From assembly GCA_023264755.1 (NCBI GenBank), contig JAHFVB010000011.1, positions 1 through 22,272 of the forward strand: a stretch of 22,272 nt of DNA. Direction: 5' to 3'. Below the pieces are notes generated by a model, which saw only the letters and a list, made by a program, of their open reading frames with translations, had not been told where the DNA came from and made no database searches. This DNA comes from Mycobacterium sp. Lineage in GTDB: Bacteria; Actinomycetota; Actinomycetes; Mycobacteriales; Mycobacteriaceae. Made by a program: the position numbers and the translations under genes. This document shows positions 1 through 6,771 of this stretch, piece by piece (the stretch's first letter is position 1; every line of letters begins with the position of its first letter).

Positions 1-194
1 ACAATGGAGACGACCTCGTGCCGGGGACGACCGTCGACGTCCCCACCTCGAACGGCACCGCGCACGGCGTCGTGATCGGAACCGCGCCGGCGCCGCTCAT
101 CGCGTGGTTTCACCAGCTCGTCACCGAGCTCGAGACCCCGGCCGTCACCGACCTTCCCTCCACGGATCCGACCTTGGCCATGCTCGCCGCGTGA
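1..194 (+). CDS. 3' end of an unrecognised protein (partial)
   Basis: An open frame enters from the left edge (codons in phase with position 3) and ends at TGA 192-194, giving about 63 residues. The visible part begins NGDDLVPGTTVDVP and ends STDPTLAMLAA. Codon usage is strongly G/C in the third position, as in the neighbouring genes, which supports real coding. I see no catalytic motif, membrane segment or family signature in this fragment and do not recognise it. It is on the same strand as the SDR gene, but the roughly 100-bp gap with a possible promoter argues against tight coupling. Confidence 0.6.
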   Translation, partial: NGDDLVPGTTVDVPTSNGTAHGVVIGTAPAPLIAWFHQLVTELETPAVTDLPSTDPTLAMLAA

Positions 195-225
195 GCCGGG
201 CGCCGCGGCGACGGCCGGGGGTAAC

Positions 226-255
226 TTAGGCCAGCCTTCGTCCACGATCTAGGGT
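226..255 (+). promoter_or_regulatory. Possible SigA-type promoter for the SDR gene
   Basis: TTAGGC (226-231) and TAGGGT (250-255) are separated by 18 bp and lie about 40 bp before the SDR start at 297. The -10 fits the TANNNT pattern common in mycobacteria. The -35 match is weak. This is a pattern match only. Confidence 0.3.
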
Positions 256-296
256 GATGAGAACCGCATTACCGTTCGCGTCGAAGGTGGGTTTCA

Positions 297-1058
297 ATGA
301 GTGGTCAACGTGCCGGTGCCGACGATTTGCGGCTGCTCGTCGTCGGAGCCTCCTCGGGCATCGGGCACGCGGTCGCCAGCGCCGCCGCTGCGCAGGGCGC
401 CAAGGTCGCCGTCGCCGCGCGGCGCATGGACCTGCTGACCGAGTTGGCCGACGCCATCGGCGGCTGGGCGTTCGCCCTCGACGTCGAGGACCCGGCAGCC
501 ATCCAGGGCGTCGTCGACGCCGCGGCCGAGACCCTGGGCGGGCTCGATGCCGTGGTGTTCACCAGCACCGTCATCCCCTTCGCGCACATCGAGGACACCG
601 ATCTCACGACGTGGATTCACGCGTTCAGCGTCAACGCGCTGGGCGCGAACAACGTGCTGCGCGCCGCGCTACCCCACCTGGGCGACGGCGGCGTGGTGCT
701 GATCGCGTCGACCAGCGACGTCGGCCGCCCCCGTGCCGGAGTCGCCGCCTACAGCGCCAGCAAGGCGGCGCTCGACGAGATTCTGCACGCCTGGCGCAGC
801 GAGCACCCGCACCTGTCCGTCATCCGCGTGGGCGTGGGCCCGACGCAGGACACCGAGATTCTGCGCGGCGCCGACCGGGAGTTACTGGCTCAGCTCATGC
901 AGTCGTGGTCCGAACACGGGCACCTGCCCCCGCGGATGTCCGCGCTCGGCGACGTGGCCAACACGCTGGTTTCGCTCGTCACGCTGGCGCACGCCAACCC
1001 GACGGTCGTCCCCGAAGTCGTCCAGCTGGCACCCCGCATCACCAAGGCGCGCAGCTGA
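297..1058 (+). CDS. SDR family NAD(P)-dependent oxidoreductase
   Basis: This is a 253-residue protein of classical short-chain dehydrogenase/reductase size. The Rossmann dinucleotide loop GASSGIG is at residues 17-23, the catalytic Ser in LIASTSD near 138, and the catalytic YSASK with Tyr152 and Lys156. An Asn in the helix-4 region (SVNALGANN, about 113) completes the usual tetrad. The canonical NNAG segment after beta-4 is replaced by FTSTVIP, which is unusual and suggests a divergent subfamily. The ATG at 297 is preceded by an AAGGTGGG ribosome-binding site, so it is preferred to an upstream overlapping ATG in another frame. The gene ends only 2 bp from the convergent DUF1622 gene. The substrate cannot be deduced. 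Confidence 0.9.
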   Translation: MSGQRAGADDLRLLVVGASSGIGHAVASAAAAQGAKVAVAARRMDLLTELADAIGGWAFALDVEDPAAIQGVVDAAAETLGGLDAVVFTSTVIPFAHIEDTDLTTWIHAFSVNALGANNVLRAALPHLGDGGVVLIASTSDVGRPRAGVAAYSASKAALDEILHAWRSEHPHLSVIRVGVGPTQDTEILRGADRELLAQLMQSWSEHGHLPPRMSALGDVANTLVSLVTLAHANPTVVPEVVQLAPRITKARS

Positions 1059-1060
1059 AC

Positions 1061-1438
1061 TCAGCTCGTCAGCGGCTGACCCGACGGCTGACCGGCCGGT
1101 GGGCCGGACTTCTGCCACGGCCAGCGGCCCGTGATCTCCAACTCCATGGAGAAGCTGAGGAACGTCCGGATCGCCACGATGCCCGCCAGCACCAGCACGC
1201 TCTGCCCCGTCGGGGTGACGGCCACCGTGCGGATGATGTCAGCGGCCACCAGGAACTCCAGACCGAGCAGGATCGATCGCCCGAGTTGATCGCGGAGCAG
1301 GCGGTAGGTGTCGGTCGACCTGCGTAGCAGCCGACCGATCGCCACCCCCACCGCCAGCACCAGCCCGACGGCGATGATCGCGACGCCGACGCCGTCGATC
1401 ACCTTCCCGACGGTCTCGACGACCTCGATGAAGCCCAT
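1061..1438 (-). CDS. DUF1622 family small membrane protein
   Basis: This is a 125-residue protein with three probable membrane segments: residues about 12-35 (VGVAIIAVGLVLAVGVAIG), 55-75 (around LLGLEFLVAADIIRTV) and 80-97 (VLVLAGIVAIRTFLSF). The basic RLLRRSTDTYRLLRDQLGR between the first two and the LGLEFLVAADIIRTV segment are typical of DUF1622, a family of small integral membrane proteins with no assigned function. It starts 10 nt after the stop of the aldehyde dehydrogenase gene on the same strand, so the two are probably cotranscribed. No strong Shine-Dalgarno precedes the ATG, consistent with coupling to the upstream gene. Confidence 0.85.
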   Translation of the reverse strand: MGFIEVVETVGKVIDGVGVAIIAVGLVLAVGVAIGRLLRRSTDTYRLLRDQLGRSILLGLEFLVAADIIRTVAVTPTGQSVLVLAGIVAIRTFLSFSMELEITGRWPWQKSGPPAGQPSGQPLTS

Positions 1439-1448
1439 GACCGGTGCG

Positions 1449-2846
1449 CTAGTCGGCTACGTAATAGAGCCGCTTGTTGGCGAATTCGTCCATTCCCAGC
1501 GGGCCCAGCTCGCGTCCGAAGCCGCTGCGCTTGACTCCACCGAATGGCACCTCCTGGCCTTCGTTGGCGGGGGCGTTGACGTTCGACATGCCCGACTCCA
1601 GCCGCTGCGCGATCTTCTCTGCCCGTGCGCGATCGGTGCTGAACACCGCGCCGCCGAGCCCGTAGTCGGAGTCGTTGGCCAGCGCCAGCGCCTCCTCGTC
1701 ACTGGAGACGGAGTAGACCACGGCGACGGGGCCGAACAATTCTTCGCGGTAGGCCCGCATCTCGGGGGTGATGCCCGTCAGCACGGCCGGCGAGTAGTAG
1801 GCCGCGGGGCCCTCGCCGAGCACCCCACCGGCGTGCAGCGTGGCGCCCTTGGCGACGGCGTCCTGAACCTGTTCGTTGAGCAGCTCCGCCGCCTTGCGCG
1901 AGGACAGCGGCGCGAACGTGCCCTCCGCCGCCTCGGCCGGGTCACCCGGTTTCAGCTCCTTGGCCCGCTCGACGAGCCGGCCGACGAAGCCGTCGAAGAT
2001 GTCACTGGAGACGATCATGCGCTTGTTCGAGTTGCAGGCTTGGCCGGTGTTGCCAATCCTGGTGTCCCACGCCAGATCTGCCGCCTCCTTGACGTCGTCG
2101 GTGTCGAGCACGACGTAGGCGTCCGAGCCGCCGAGCTCGAGCACGCACTTCTTGAGGTTCTTGCCCGCGATCGCCGCCACCACGGAGCCGGCGCGTTCCG
2201 AACCCGTCAGCGAGACGCCCGCCACGCGGCGATCACCGATGACGCGCTCGATCTGCTCGTACGAGGCGAACAGGTTCTGGTAGACCCCCGGGGGCACCCC
2301 CGCTTCGTCCATGAGCTGCTGGACGGCCAGCGCCGACTTGGGCACCGATTCGGCGTGCTTGAGGATGATCGTGTTGCCCAACACAAGGTTTGGGGCCGCG
2401 AATCGGGCGATCTGGTAGTAGGGGTAGTTCCAGGGCATGATGCCGAGCAGCGGCCCGATTGGCAGCTTCTGGACGTAGGCCCGGCCGTTGGCCAGGGTCT
2501 TGATCTGCTGCTCGGAGGCCAACCCGGGACCCTCCGTGGCGAAGTAGTCGAAGATGTCGCCACAGAAGTCGGCTTCCCCGACCGCTTCGGGCAGTGGCTT
2601 GCCCATCTCCTCGGTTGCGATGGCGCCGAGCCGGTCGGCCTGCTCCTTGAACAGTTCGCCCACCCGGGCCACCACCCGCGCCCGCTCTGCGATCGGCACG
2701 TCCCGCCACGACCGATAGGCCTCCGCCGAGGCCGCCAGTATCTGTTCCACCTGGGCGTCGGTGGCGAAGTCGAACTTCTCCCCCACCTCGCCGGTGGCGG
2801 GGTTGACCACTTGGTAAACGGGCTGGGTGGACACTGTCGCAGTCAT
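1449..2846 (-). CDS. NAD(P)-dependent aldehyde dehydrogenase, succinate-semialdehyde dehydrogenase-like
   Basis: This 465-residue aldehyde dehydrogenase superfamily enzyme would oxidise an aldehyde to its acid with NAD(P). Visible catalytic parts are MPWNYPYY with the oxyanion Asn140, the cofactor Lys163 (ILKHAE), the SLTGSERAG nucleotide loop, the general base Glu237 in LELGGSD and the nucleophile Cys271 in NTGQACNSNKR. NPATGE at the N-terminus and the PFGGVKRSGFGRELG end match the GabD/succinate-semialdehyde group best. Other aldehydes cannot be excluded. The ATG at 2846 is chosen because GGAAGG precedes it at suitable spacing; a longer frame reaching 2876 would run through this site. DUF1622 follows directly. 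Its substrate link to the mim cluster 11 kb away is unproven. Confidence 0.88.
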   Translation of the reverse strand: MTATVSTQPVYQVVNPATGEVGEKFDFATDAQVEQILAASAEAYRSWRDVPIAERARVVARVGELFKEQADRLGAIATEEMGKPLPEAVGEADFCGDIFDYFATEGPGLASEQQIKTLANGRAYVQKLPIGPLLGIMPWNYPYYQIARFAAPNLVLGNTIILKHAESVPKSALAVQQLMDEAGVPPGVYQNLFASYEQIERVIGDRRVAGVSLTGSERAGSVVAAIAGKNLKKCVLELGGSDAYVVLDTDDVKEAADLAWDTRIGNTGQACNSNKRMIVSSDIFDGFVGRLVERAKELKPGDPAEAAEGTFAPLSSRKAAELLNEQVQDAVAKGATLHAGGVLGEGPAAYYSPAVLTGITPEMRAYREELFGPVAVVYSVSSDEEALALANDSDYGLGGAVFSTDRARAEKIAQRLESGMSNVNAPANEGQEVPFGGVKRSGFGRELGPLGMDEFANKRLYYVAD

Positions 2847-2944
2847 TGAGGACCTTCCTAGACGTAAGGCCTCCAATCTAAGGCGTGCCCGTGTCCTTTG
2901 GGTGGGTGTTCAGCCGCGACTCCGGCCTCACCGAGCGGAGCGGG

Positions 2945-3112
2945 CTAACGGGTCCCGTACGCGGACACCAGCCCAACGCCAGGACCGGTCTGCGCCGCAT
3001 GAACGTCGGGGGCGAAGGTCAGCACAGCGGCGACACCGATCGCGCCCACGCATACCGCCGCGAGCATGCCGCGGACCCGTCGTGCCGGCATCGCGGTCAG
3101 ATGAGTGCTCAT
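2945..3112 (-). CDS. Small secreted peptide, 55 residues
   Basis: This short gene has a clear AGGAGAC ribosome-binding site just before ATG 3112. The product begins MSTHLTAMPARRVRG, followed by a hydrophobic stretch (LAAVCVGAIGVAAVLTF, residues about 17-33) and a likely signal peptidase site at VHA-AQ (39/40). The mature part would be only about 16 residues (AQTGPGVGLVSAYGTR). A longer frame extends upstream through low-complexity arginine codons from tandem repeats, which is not a credible N-terminus. Function unknown. The gene is divergent from the TVP38-type gene. Confidence 0.6.
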   Translation of the reverse strand: MSTHLTAMPARRVRGMLAAVCVGAIGVAAVLTFAPDVHAAQTGPGVGLVSAYGTR

Positions 3113-3134
3113 GGTCCGTCTCCTACGTCTACGT

Positions 3135-3162
3135 CTCGGGTACGCCTCGGGTACGCCTCGGG
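3135..3162. repeat. 11-bp tandem repeat in the divergent intergenic region
   Basis: CTCGGGTACGC occurs twice head to tail (3135-3145, 3146-3156), followed by a partial third copy CTCGGG (3157-3162). A short TACGTC duplication lies immediately to the left (about 3124-3135). The repeats sit in the 217-bp gap between the secreted peptide gene and the TVP38-type gene, in the leader of the former. Apart from them and the start sites I see nothing definite in this gap. Confidence 0.7.
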
Positions 3163-3329
3163 CGATCGGTCGCCGTCGGCTAGAACTCCCGCGACCTCGG
3201 TGGAATTCCATCGCGGCGGGCCAAGCCAGCCAATCCGGCCGGCGTCCACGCATGCGGCCGGCTGACGGGACGTCACCACCGGAGCTACCCGCACCGGCCC
3301 GCCCGCGGTGCGCAAGGATTGCGGGCAGC

Positions 3330-4040
3330 ATGACCGACAGCGACGATTCGTCCCCGACCACCCGGCGCACCCACCTGGTGCGGCTCGCGCTGTTCGCGGC
3401 GTTCCTACTCGGGCTGTTCTACGTGTTCGCCGTCACGCGGGTCGTCGACGTCGACGACGTCCGGCGCGCCGTGGGCGCCACCGGGCCGTTCGCGCCGTTG
3501 ACCTACGTCGCGGTGTCGGCCACCCTCGGCGCGCTGCTGGTTCCCGGCCCGATCCTGGCCGCCGGTAGTGGCGTGTTGTTCGGACCGCTGCTCGGCACGT
3601 TCGTGACGTTGGGCTCCACCGTGGGAACGGCCGTCCTCACCAGCCTGGTCGGCCGACGGGCGGGGCGCGACAGCGCGCGCGGACTGCTCGGACCCGACCG
3701 AGCCGACCGGCTCGACGCACAGCTCGAACGTCGCGGGTTGTGGGCCGTGGTGGGCCAGCGCTTCGTCCCCGGAGTCTCCGATGCACTGGCCTCCTACGCG
3801 TTCGGCGCATTCGGAGTTCCCGTGTGGCAGATGGCCGTCGGGGCCTTCATCGGATCGGCCCCGCGCGCGTTCGTCTACACCGCGCTGGGCGCGTCGATAG
3901 GCAAGCTGTCGGCGCCGCTGGCCTACAGCGCCATCGCGGTGTGGTGCGTGACCGCCGTCATCGGCGTGTTCGCCGCGCGGCACGGATACCGGCGCTGGCG
4001 GGCCCAGCCCGCTCCCGGGGGCGCCGAATCCGGTGACTGA
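3330..4040 (+). CDS. TVP38/TMEM64 (VTT, DedA-related) family membrane protein
   Basis: This is a 236-residue polytopic membrane protein. After a short polar N-terminus (MTDSDDSSPTTRRTH) comes a first membrane segment at about residues 16-34. Hydrophobic blocks follow, including TYVAVSATLGALLVPGPILA and the VTT/SNARE-associated core GSGVLFGPLLGTFVTLGSTVG, then a polar helix RRAGRDSARGLLG and VVGQRFVPGVSDALASYAFG. The glycine-rich loop and the R-F-x-P-G motif are family hallmarks. Members are linked to lipid scrambling or membrane homeostasis; no substrate can be assigned here. The ATG at 3330 has AAGGA 11 nt upstream; the longer frame from 3105 crosses the tandem repeats and is rejected. The gene is convergent with the next one, with an 11-bp gap. 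Confidence 0.88.
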   Translation: MTDSDDSSPTTRRTHLVRLALFAAFLLGLFYVFAVTRVVDVDDVRRAVGATGPFAPLTYVAVSATLGALLVPGPILAAGSGVLFGPLLGTFVTLGSTVGTAVLTSLVGRRAGRDSARGLLGPDRADRLDAQLERRGLWAVVGQRFVPGVSDALASYAFGAFGVPVWQMAVGAFIGSAPRAFVYTALGASIGKLSAPLAYSAIAVWCVTAVIGVFAARHGYRRWRAQPAPGGAESGD

Positions 4041-4051
4041 CCTCGGCCGCG

Positions 4052-4975
4052 CTACCTGGCGTGGGCGAGGAAGAACTGGCCGCTGGCCATCGACGCGTTG
4101 AACACGCCCGTCGTCAACCCCACCGCGTCGGCGGGCAGCGCGAAGCTGCCGGACGGCCAGGTGTGGCCGCCACCCTCGATCTCCAACAGGACGACGTCGG
4201 TGCCGGCGGCGCATCCGACCGCGGTGAAGCGCTGCACCGACGTACCGTCCCCGGTAGCGGGCAGGACGTCGTCGGTCGGCGCACTCTGACAGCCGTCGAC
4301 GGCGCGCCAGCGCGCAGCCAGCGCAGGTGCCGCCACGATGTCGCTGACCCCGCCGCTGCCGTTCATCGTCCCGCCCTGGAACGGGACGACCGGATCGGCG
4401 GTGCCGTGCGAGGCCAGGACGGCCACCGGCTGCGACGGAGTGCACGGGACGCCGCTGCCGAGCGTGCCCGCGACCGGCGCGATGGCCGCGAAGACGTCGG
4501 CCCGGTCACAGGCCAGCCGATTCGCCATGAATCCGCCGGCCGATATACCGGTTGCGAAGACGCGGCCCGGGGCGACGCCGTAGTCGCGGGCGAGCCGGTC
4601 GACCAGCGCCGTCAGGAAGCCGACGTCGTCCACGCCCCGCCGGTCGGCGGCCGACGCACCGCGCCCGTCGGCCCAGGTCTGGTCGATGCCGTCCGGGTAG
4701 ACCACCACGAGCCCCAGCTGGTCGGCGACCCGGTCGTAGTTGGTCAGGTCGGCTTGGGTGCGCCCGTTCTGCCCGGCCCCGTGCAGGTTGACGACCAGGC
4801 CGGCCGGTTGCTCCAGACCGGCCGGAACGTGCAGTCGGTAGGTGCGCGGCAAGCCCCCGAAGGCCAGTTCGCCCGAGGAGTCGCCGCCGGGTGCGGCCGC
4901 TGCCCGCGGATCGCCTAGGGAGCCCACACACAGCAGGGCGGCCACCAACGTCGCGCAGTGCCGAAAGAACCTCAT
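4052..4975 (-). CDS. Secreted PHB depolymerase / LpqC-type esterase
   Basis: This 307-residue exported alpha/beta hydrolase is of the poly(3-hydroxybutyrate) depolymerase/feruloyl esterase type (mycobacterial LpqC-like). The signal peptide is at residues 1-28 (MRFFRHCATLVAALLCVGSL..., cut near AAAA-P). The Cys in ALLC does not sit in a proper lipobox, so a lipoprotein is unlikely. The oxyanion segment is LVVNLHGAGQN (60-70). The triad is Ser145 in TGISAGGF (GxSxG), Asp194 in HGTADPVVPFQ and His271 in GGGHTWPSG. Four downstream Cys probably form disulfides. The ATG at 4975 was chosen because GGAG precedes it and it yields the signal peptide; the frame to 5038 adds an implausible Cys-rich prefix. 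The natural substrate is an ester or polyester outside the membrane, not determinable here. Confidence 0.85.
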   Translation of the reverse strand: MRFFRHCATLVAALLCVGSLGDPRAAAAPGGDSSGELAFGGLPRTYRLHVPAGLEQPAGLVVNLHGAGQNGRTQADLTNYDRVADQLGLVVVYPDGIDQTWADGRGASAADRRGVDDVGFLTALVDRLARDYGVAPGRVFATGISAGGFMANRLACDRADVFAAIAPVAGTLGSGVPCTPSQPVAVLASHGTADPVVPFQGGTMNGSGGVSDIVAAPALAARWRAVDGCQSAPTDDVLPATGDGTSVQRFTAVGCAAGTDVVLLEIEGGGHTWPSGSFALPADAVGLTTGVFNASMASGQFFLAHAR

Positions 4976-5021
4976 CAATGCGTGCTCCGGAACTCGTCGA
5001 GGGCAAAAGGGCCTGCAGTAT

Positions 5022-5038
5022 GTGCAACGAAATTGCAC
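5022..5038. promoter_or_regulatory. Inverted repeat GTGCAA-N5-TTGCAC, probable operator
   Basis: A perfect 6-bp-arm palindrome with a 5-bp spacer (GTGCAACGAAATTGCAC) lies 46-63 bp upstream of the esterase ATG. On the minus strand it runs directly into CATACT, which resembles a -10 element (minus strand, 5017-5022). The position suggests a repressor operator overlapping the promoter. The cognate regulator is not evident in the window. Confidence 0.45.
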
Positions 5039-5123
5039 GGCAGGTGAACAGCGGTTGCCCAGCCGGCGCGCTTGCCAATCATCTGTGGCGGCGCCGAGCC
5101 CTCCAAGAAGCCCGATCCGAGAA

Positions 5124-5175
5124 GGCTGATCGCGGCCGCCGAATCCGGGGGGTGAACCGGCGACCGCGATCAGCC
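5124..5175 (-). terminator. 12-bp-arm inverted repeat, possible terminator of the DUF2252 transcript
   Basis: GGCTGATCGCGG (5124-5135) and CCGCGATCAGCC (5164-5175) are perfectly complementary, with a 28-nt loop that itself contains a short GCCG/GGC pairing. It lies about 115 nt downstream of the DUF2252 stop on the minus strand. No T-tract follows, so it is not a classical intrinsic terminator, but U-tract-less hairpins are proposed as terminators in mycobacteria. It could equally be a protein-binding or RNA-processing site. Confidence 0.4.
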
Positions 5176-5289
5176 GACGCCAAAGCTACCCATGTGGTCT
5201 GTGAATTTCGTGTGCCACTACTGAGACCGTTCACATCTTGGGGTGGCGCGCCATCACCGAGCCGCAGCGGGCCGTGGGCATGGGTTCCG

Positions 5290-6711
5290 CTATACCCCCC
5301 GTTCGACCGGCAGGGCTCCCCTGGCCACCGCGGCGACGAGCGCGGCGTGATCGGCTTCGGTCTGGTCGGCGTACCGGCGGGCGAACCTGCCCAGCGCCCG
5401 GTCCACCTTGGCCGAGCCACCCAGGTAGCCGGCGATCATCGAGGCGCCGCTGGTCCTGGCGTGGCCCTTGGCCAAGAGTTGGCCCACCACTCCCGCGTAG
5501 TCGGTGAGCGCTTCGGCGTCCATCGAATCCAACGGGATCCGGCCCTTCATGTTGCGGAATTGCCTTACGTAATACTGCAATCCGTCCATGGTGGTCCAGC
5601 CCAGCAATGGGTCGCTCACCGTCTGCAGCGACTGCTGGTACTCGACCACCCGCTGACCCTGGTGCGCGTGCCAGGCCGACTCTCCGTGGACGTACCGGCC
5701 CAGAACCGACCGGCGGGCCTGCTTGAGTTGCAGGAACACGACGTCCTCGTCGGAGGAGCCCTCGAGCAACGCGACGTAGGCCCGCAGTCCCACGCTGCCC
5801 ACCCCGACGACCTTGTGGGCGACGTCGACCAGCGTGTAGCCGCCCAGCACGCGGCGCCAGTACGAGGGCAGCGTCTCGAGGTAGTCGTCGAGCGCCAACG
5901 CCAGCAACTCGGCCTCCTGGTCCGGAAGTCGGGTGATCAGCGGCGGCTCCTCGACGATCCGGCGCACGCCGTCGACTTCGTGGGTGAAGCGCGGCAGGGC
6001 CCGGTCACCCGTTCGATGGCGCGCCCGCTTGGCCGAGCGCGAAACCTGTTGTTGGAGTGGGCCGGCCGTCTCCTGGGTCAATCGGTCGACGTCCAGCCGG
6101 AGGAAGGAGCGCGTGAAGAGCGGAAGGTCGGCCAATCGGCGCACCTCCTGGCGGTAGCTGGACACGCAGGAGCGCACCGCCGCACCGCAATGCTCATCGG
6201 TGGTCCCGTTGTGGCGGCCGGCCACCCAGATGCTGGCCACCAGCCGACGTAGGTCCCACTCCCAGCCGCCGGGATGCGCCTCGTCGAAGTCGTTGAGGTC
6301 GATCACCAGATCGAGCTCGGGCGAGGCATAGAACCCGAAGTTGCCCAGGTGCGCGTCCCCACACACCACCGGCGTGATGCCCGTGGCCGGCAGCCCCGCC
6401 ACGTCGTGGGCCATCACGACGGCGGTGCCGCGCAGGAACCCGTACGGCGACTCGACCATTCGCCCGACGCGGATGGGAATCAGGCGCTCCAATCGGCCTT
6501 GGTGGCTGAGGTTGATCAGTTCGACGGGATCGGGCCGGTCGGTGCTAGCGGTCCAGTCGGCCAACGAGCTTCGCGGCACGCGTTTGCGCAGGCTCTTGCC
6601 GAGGGCGTAGCGCTCGGCACGCGTGACGGGGCGCTGGCGCAACGAGCGATAGGCGGCGCCGTCCGCCTCGGCGAGCACGGTGTGGCTCGTTGCGGCCCGG
6701 CTGTCGGTCAC
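5290..6711 (-). CDS. DUF2252 family protein (kinase-like fold)
   Basis: This 473-residue protein carries the DUF2252 hallmarks: FLRGTAVVMAHD, VVCGDAHLGNFGFY (residues about 115-128), DLNDFDEAHPGGWEWDLRRL (138-157), later DVAHKVVGVGSVGLR and the C-terminal GQLLAKGHARTS. The GDxHLxNFG and NDFDE motifs resemble catalytic and metal-binding loops of aminoglycoside-phosphotransferase-like kinases; the family's reaction is unknown. A GTG start at 6711 is chosen: GGGAGG precedes it at good spacing, and the much longer upstream frame would run antisense through the threonine aldolase-like gene. It is divergent from that gene, with 60 bp between starts. Confidence 0.85.
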   Translation of the reverse strand: MTDSRAATSHTVLAEADGAAYRSLRQRPVTRAERYALGKSLRKRVPRSSLADWTASTDRPDPVELINLSHQGRLERLIPIRVGRMVESPYGFLRGTAVVMAHDVAGLPATGITPVVCGDAHLGNFGFYASPELDLVIDLNDFDEAHPGGWEWDLRRLVASIWVAGRHNGTTDEHCGAAVRSCVSSYRQEVRRLADLPLFTRSFLRLDVDRLTQETAGPLQQQVSRSAKRARHRTGDRALPRFTHEVDGVRRIVEEPPLITRLPDQEAELLALALDDYLETLPSYWRRVLGGYTLVDVAHKVVGVGSVGLRAYVALLEGSSDEDVVFLQLKQARRSVLGRYVHGESAWHAHQGQRVVEYQQSLQTVSDPLLGWTTMDGLQYYVRQFRNMKGRIPLDSMDAEALTDYAGVVGQLLAKGHARTSGASMIAGYLGGSAKVDRALGRFARRYADQTEADHAALVAAVARGALPVERGV

Positions 6712-6771
6712 CCCCCGAGCCTCCCACGCGGTGCTCGGCCGCACACCCGCTCCGGATGAAAGGCTGGTGGC

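Larger units (their letters stand above)
4976..5289. other. 314-bp gene-free stretch
   Basis: No supported gene lies here; short frames are shadows without ribosome-binding sites. The stretch contains the leader of the esterase gene (right to left) with the inverted repeat 5022-5038, and a larger inverted repeat 5124-5175 downstream of the DUF2252 gene, both listed separately. Confidence 0.6.

Noticed and set aside
1308..2849. Long plus-strand open frame (513 residues) over the aldehyde dehydrogenase gene
   Set aside because: Antisense shadow of a gene with full catalytic motifs. Its translation is rich in Arg/His/Gly/Val without family features, an effect of high GC.
3301..3326. GCCCGC/GCGGGC inverted repeat flanking the ribosome-binding site of the TVP38-type gene
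   Set aside because: Short GC-only arms are expected by chance at this base composition; not strong enough to call a riboswitch or thermosensor.
3405..4445. Minus-strand frame across the TVP38-type gene and the 3' part of the esterase gene
   Set aside because: Spans two well-supported genes in other frames; Arg/Gly-rich low-complexity translation.
4891..6252. Long plus-strand frame over the DUF2252 gene
   Set aside because: Mirror of the conserved DUF2252 frame; no ribosome-binding site and no recognisable domain.
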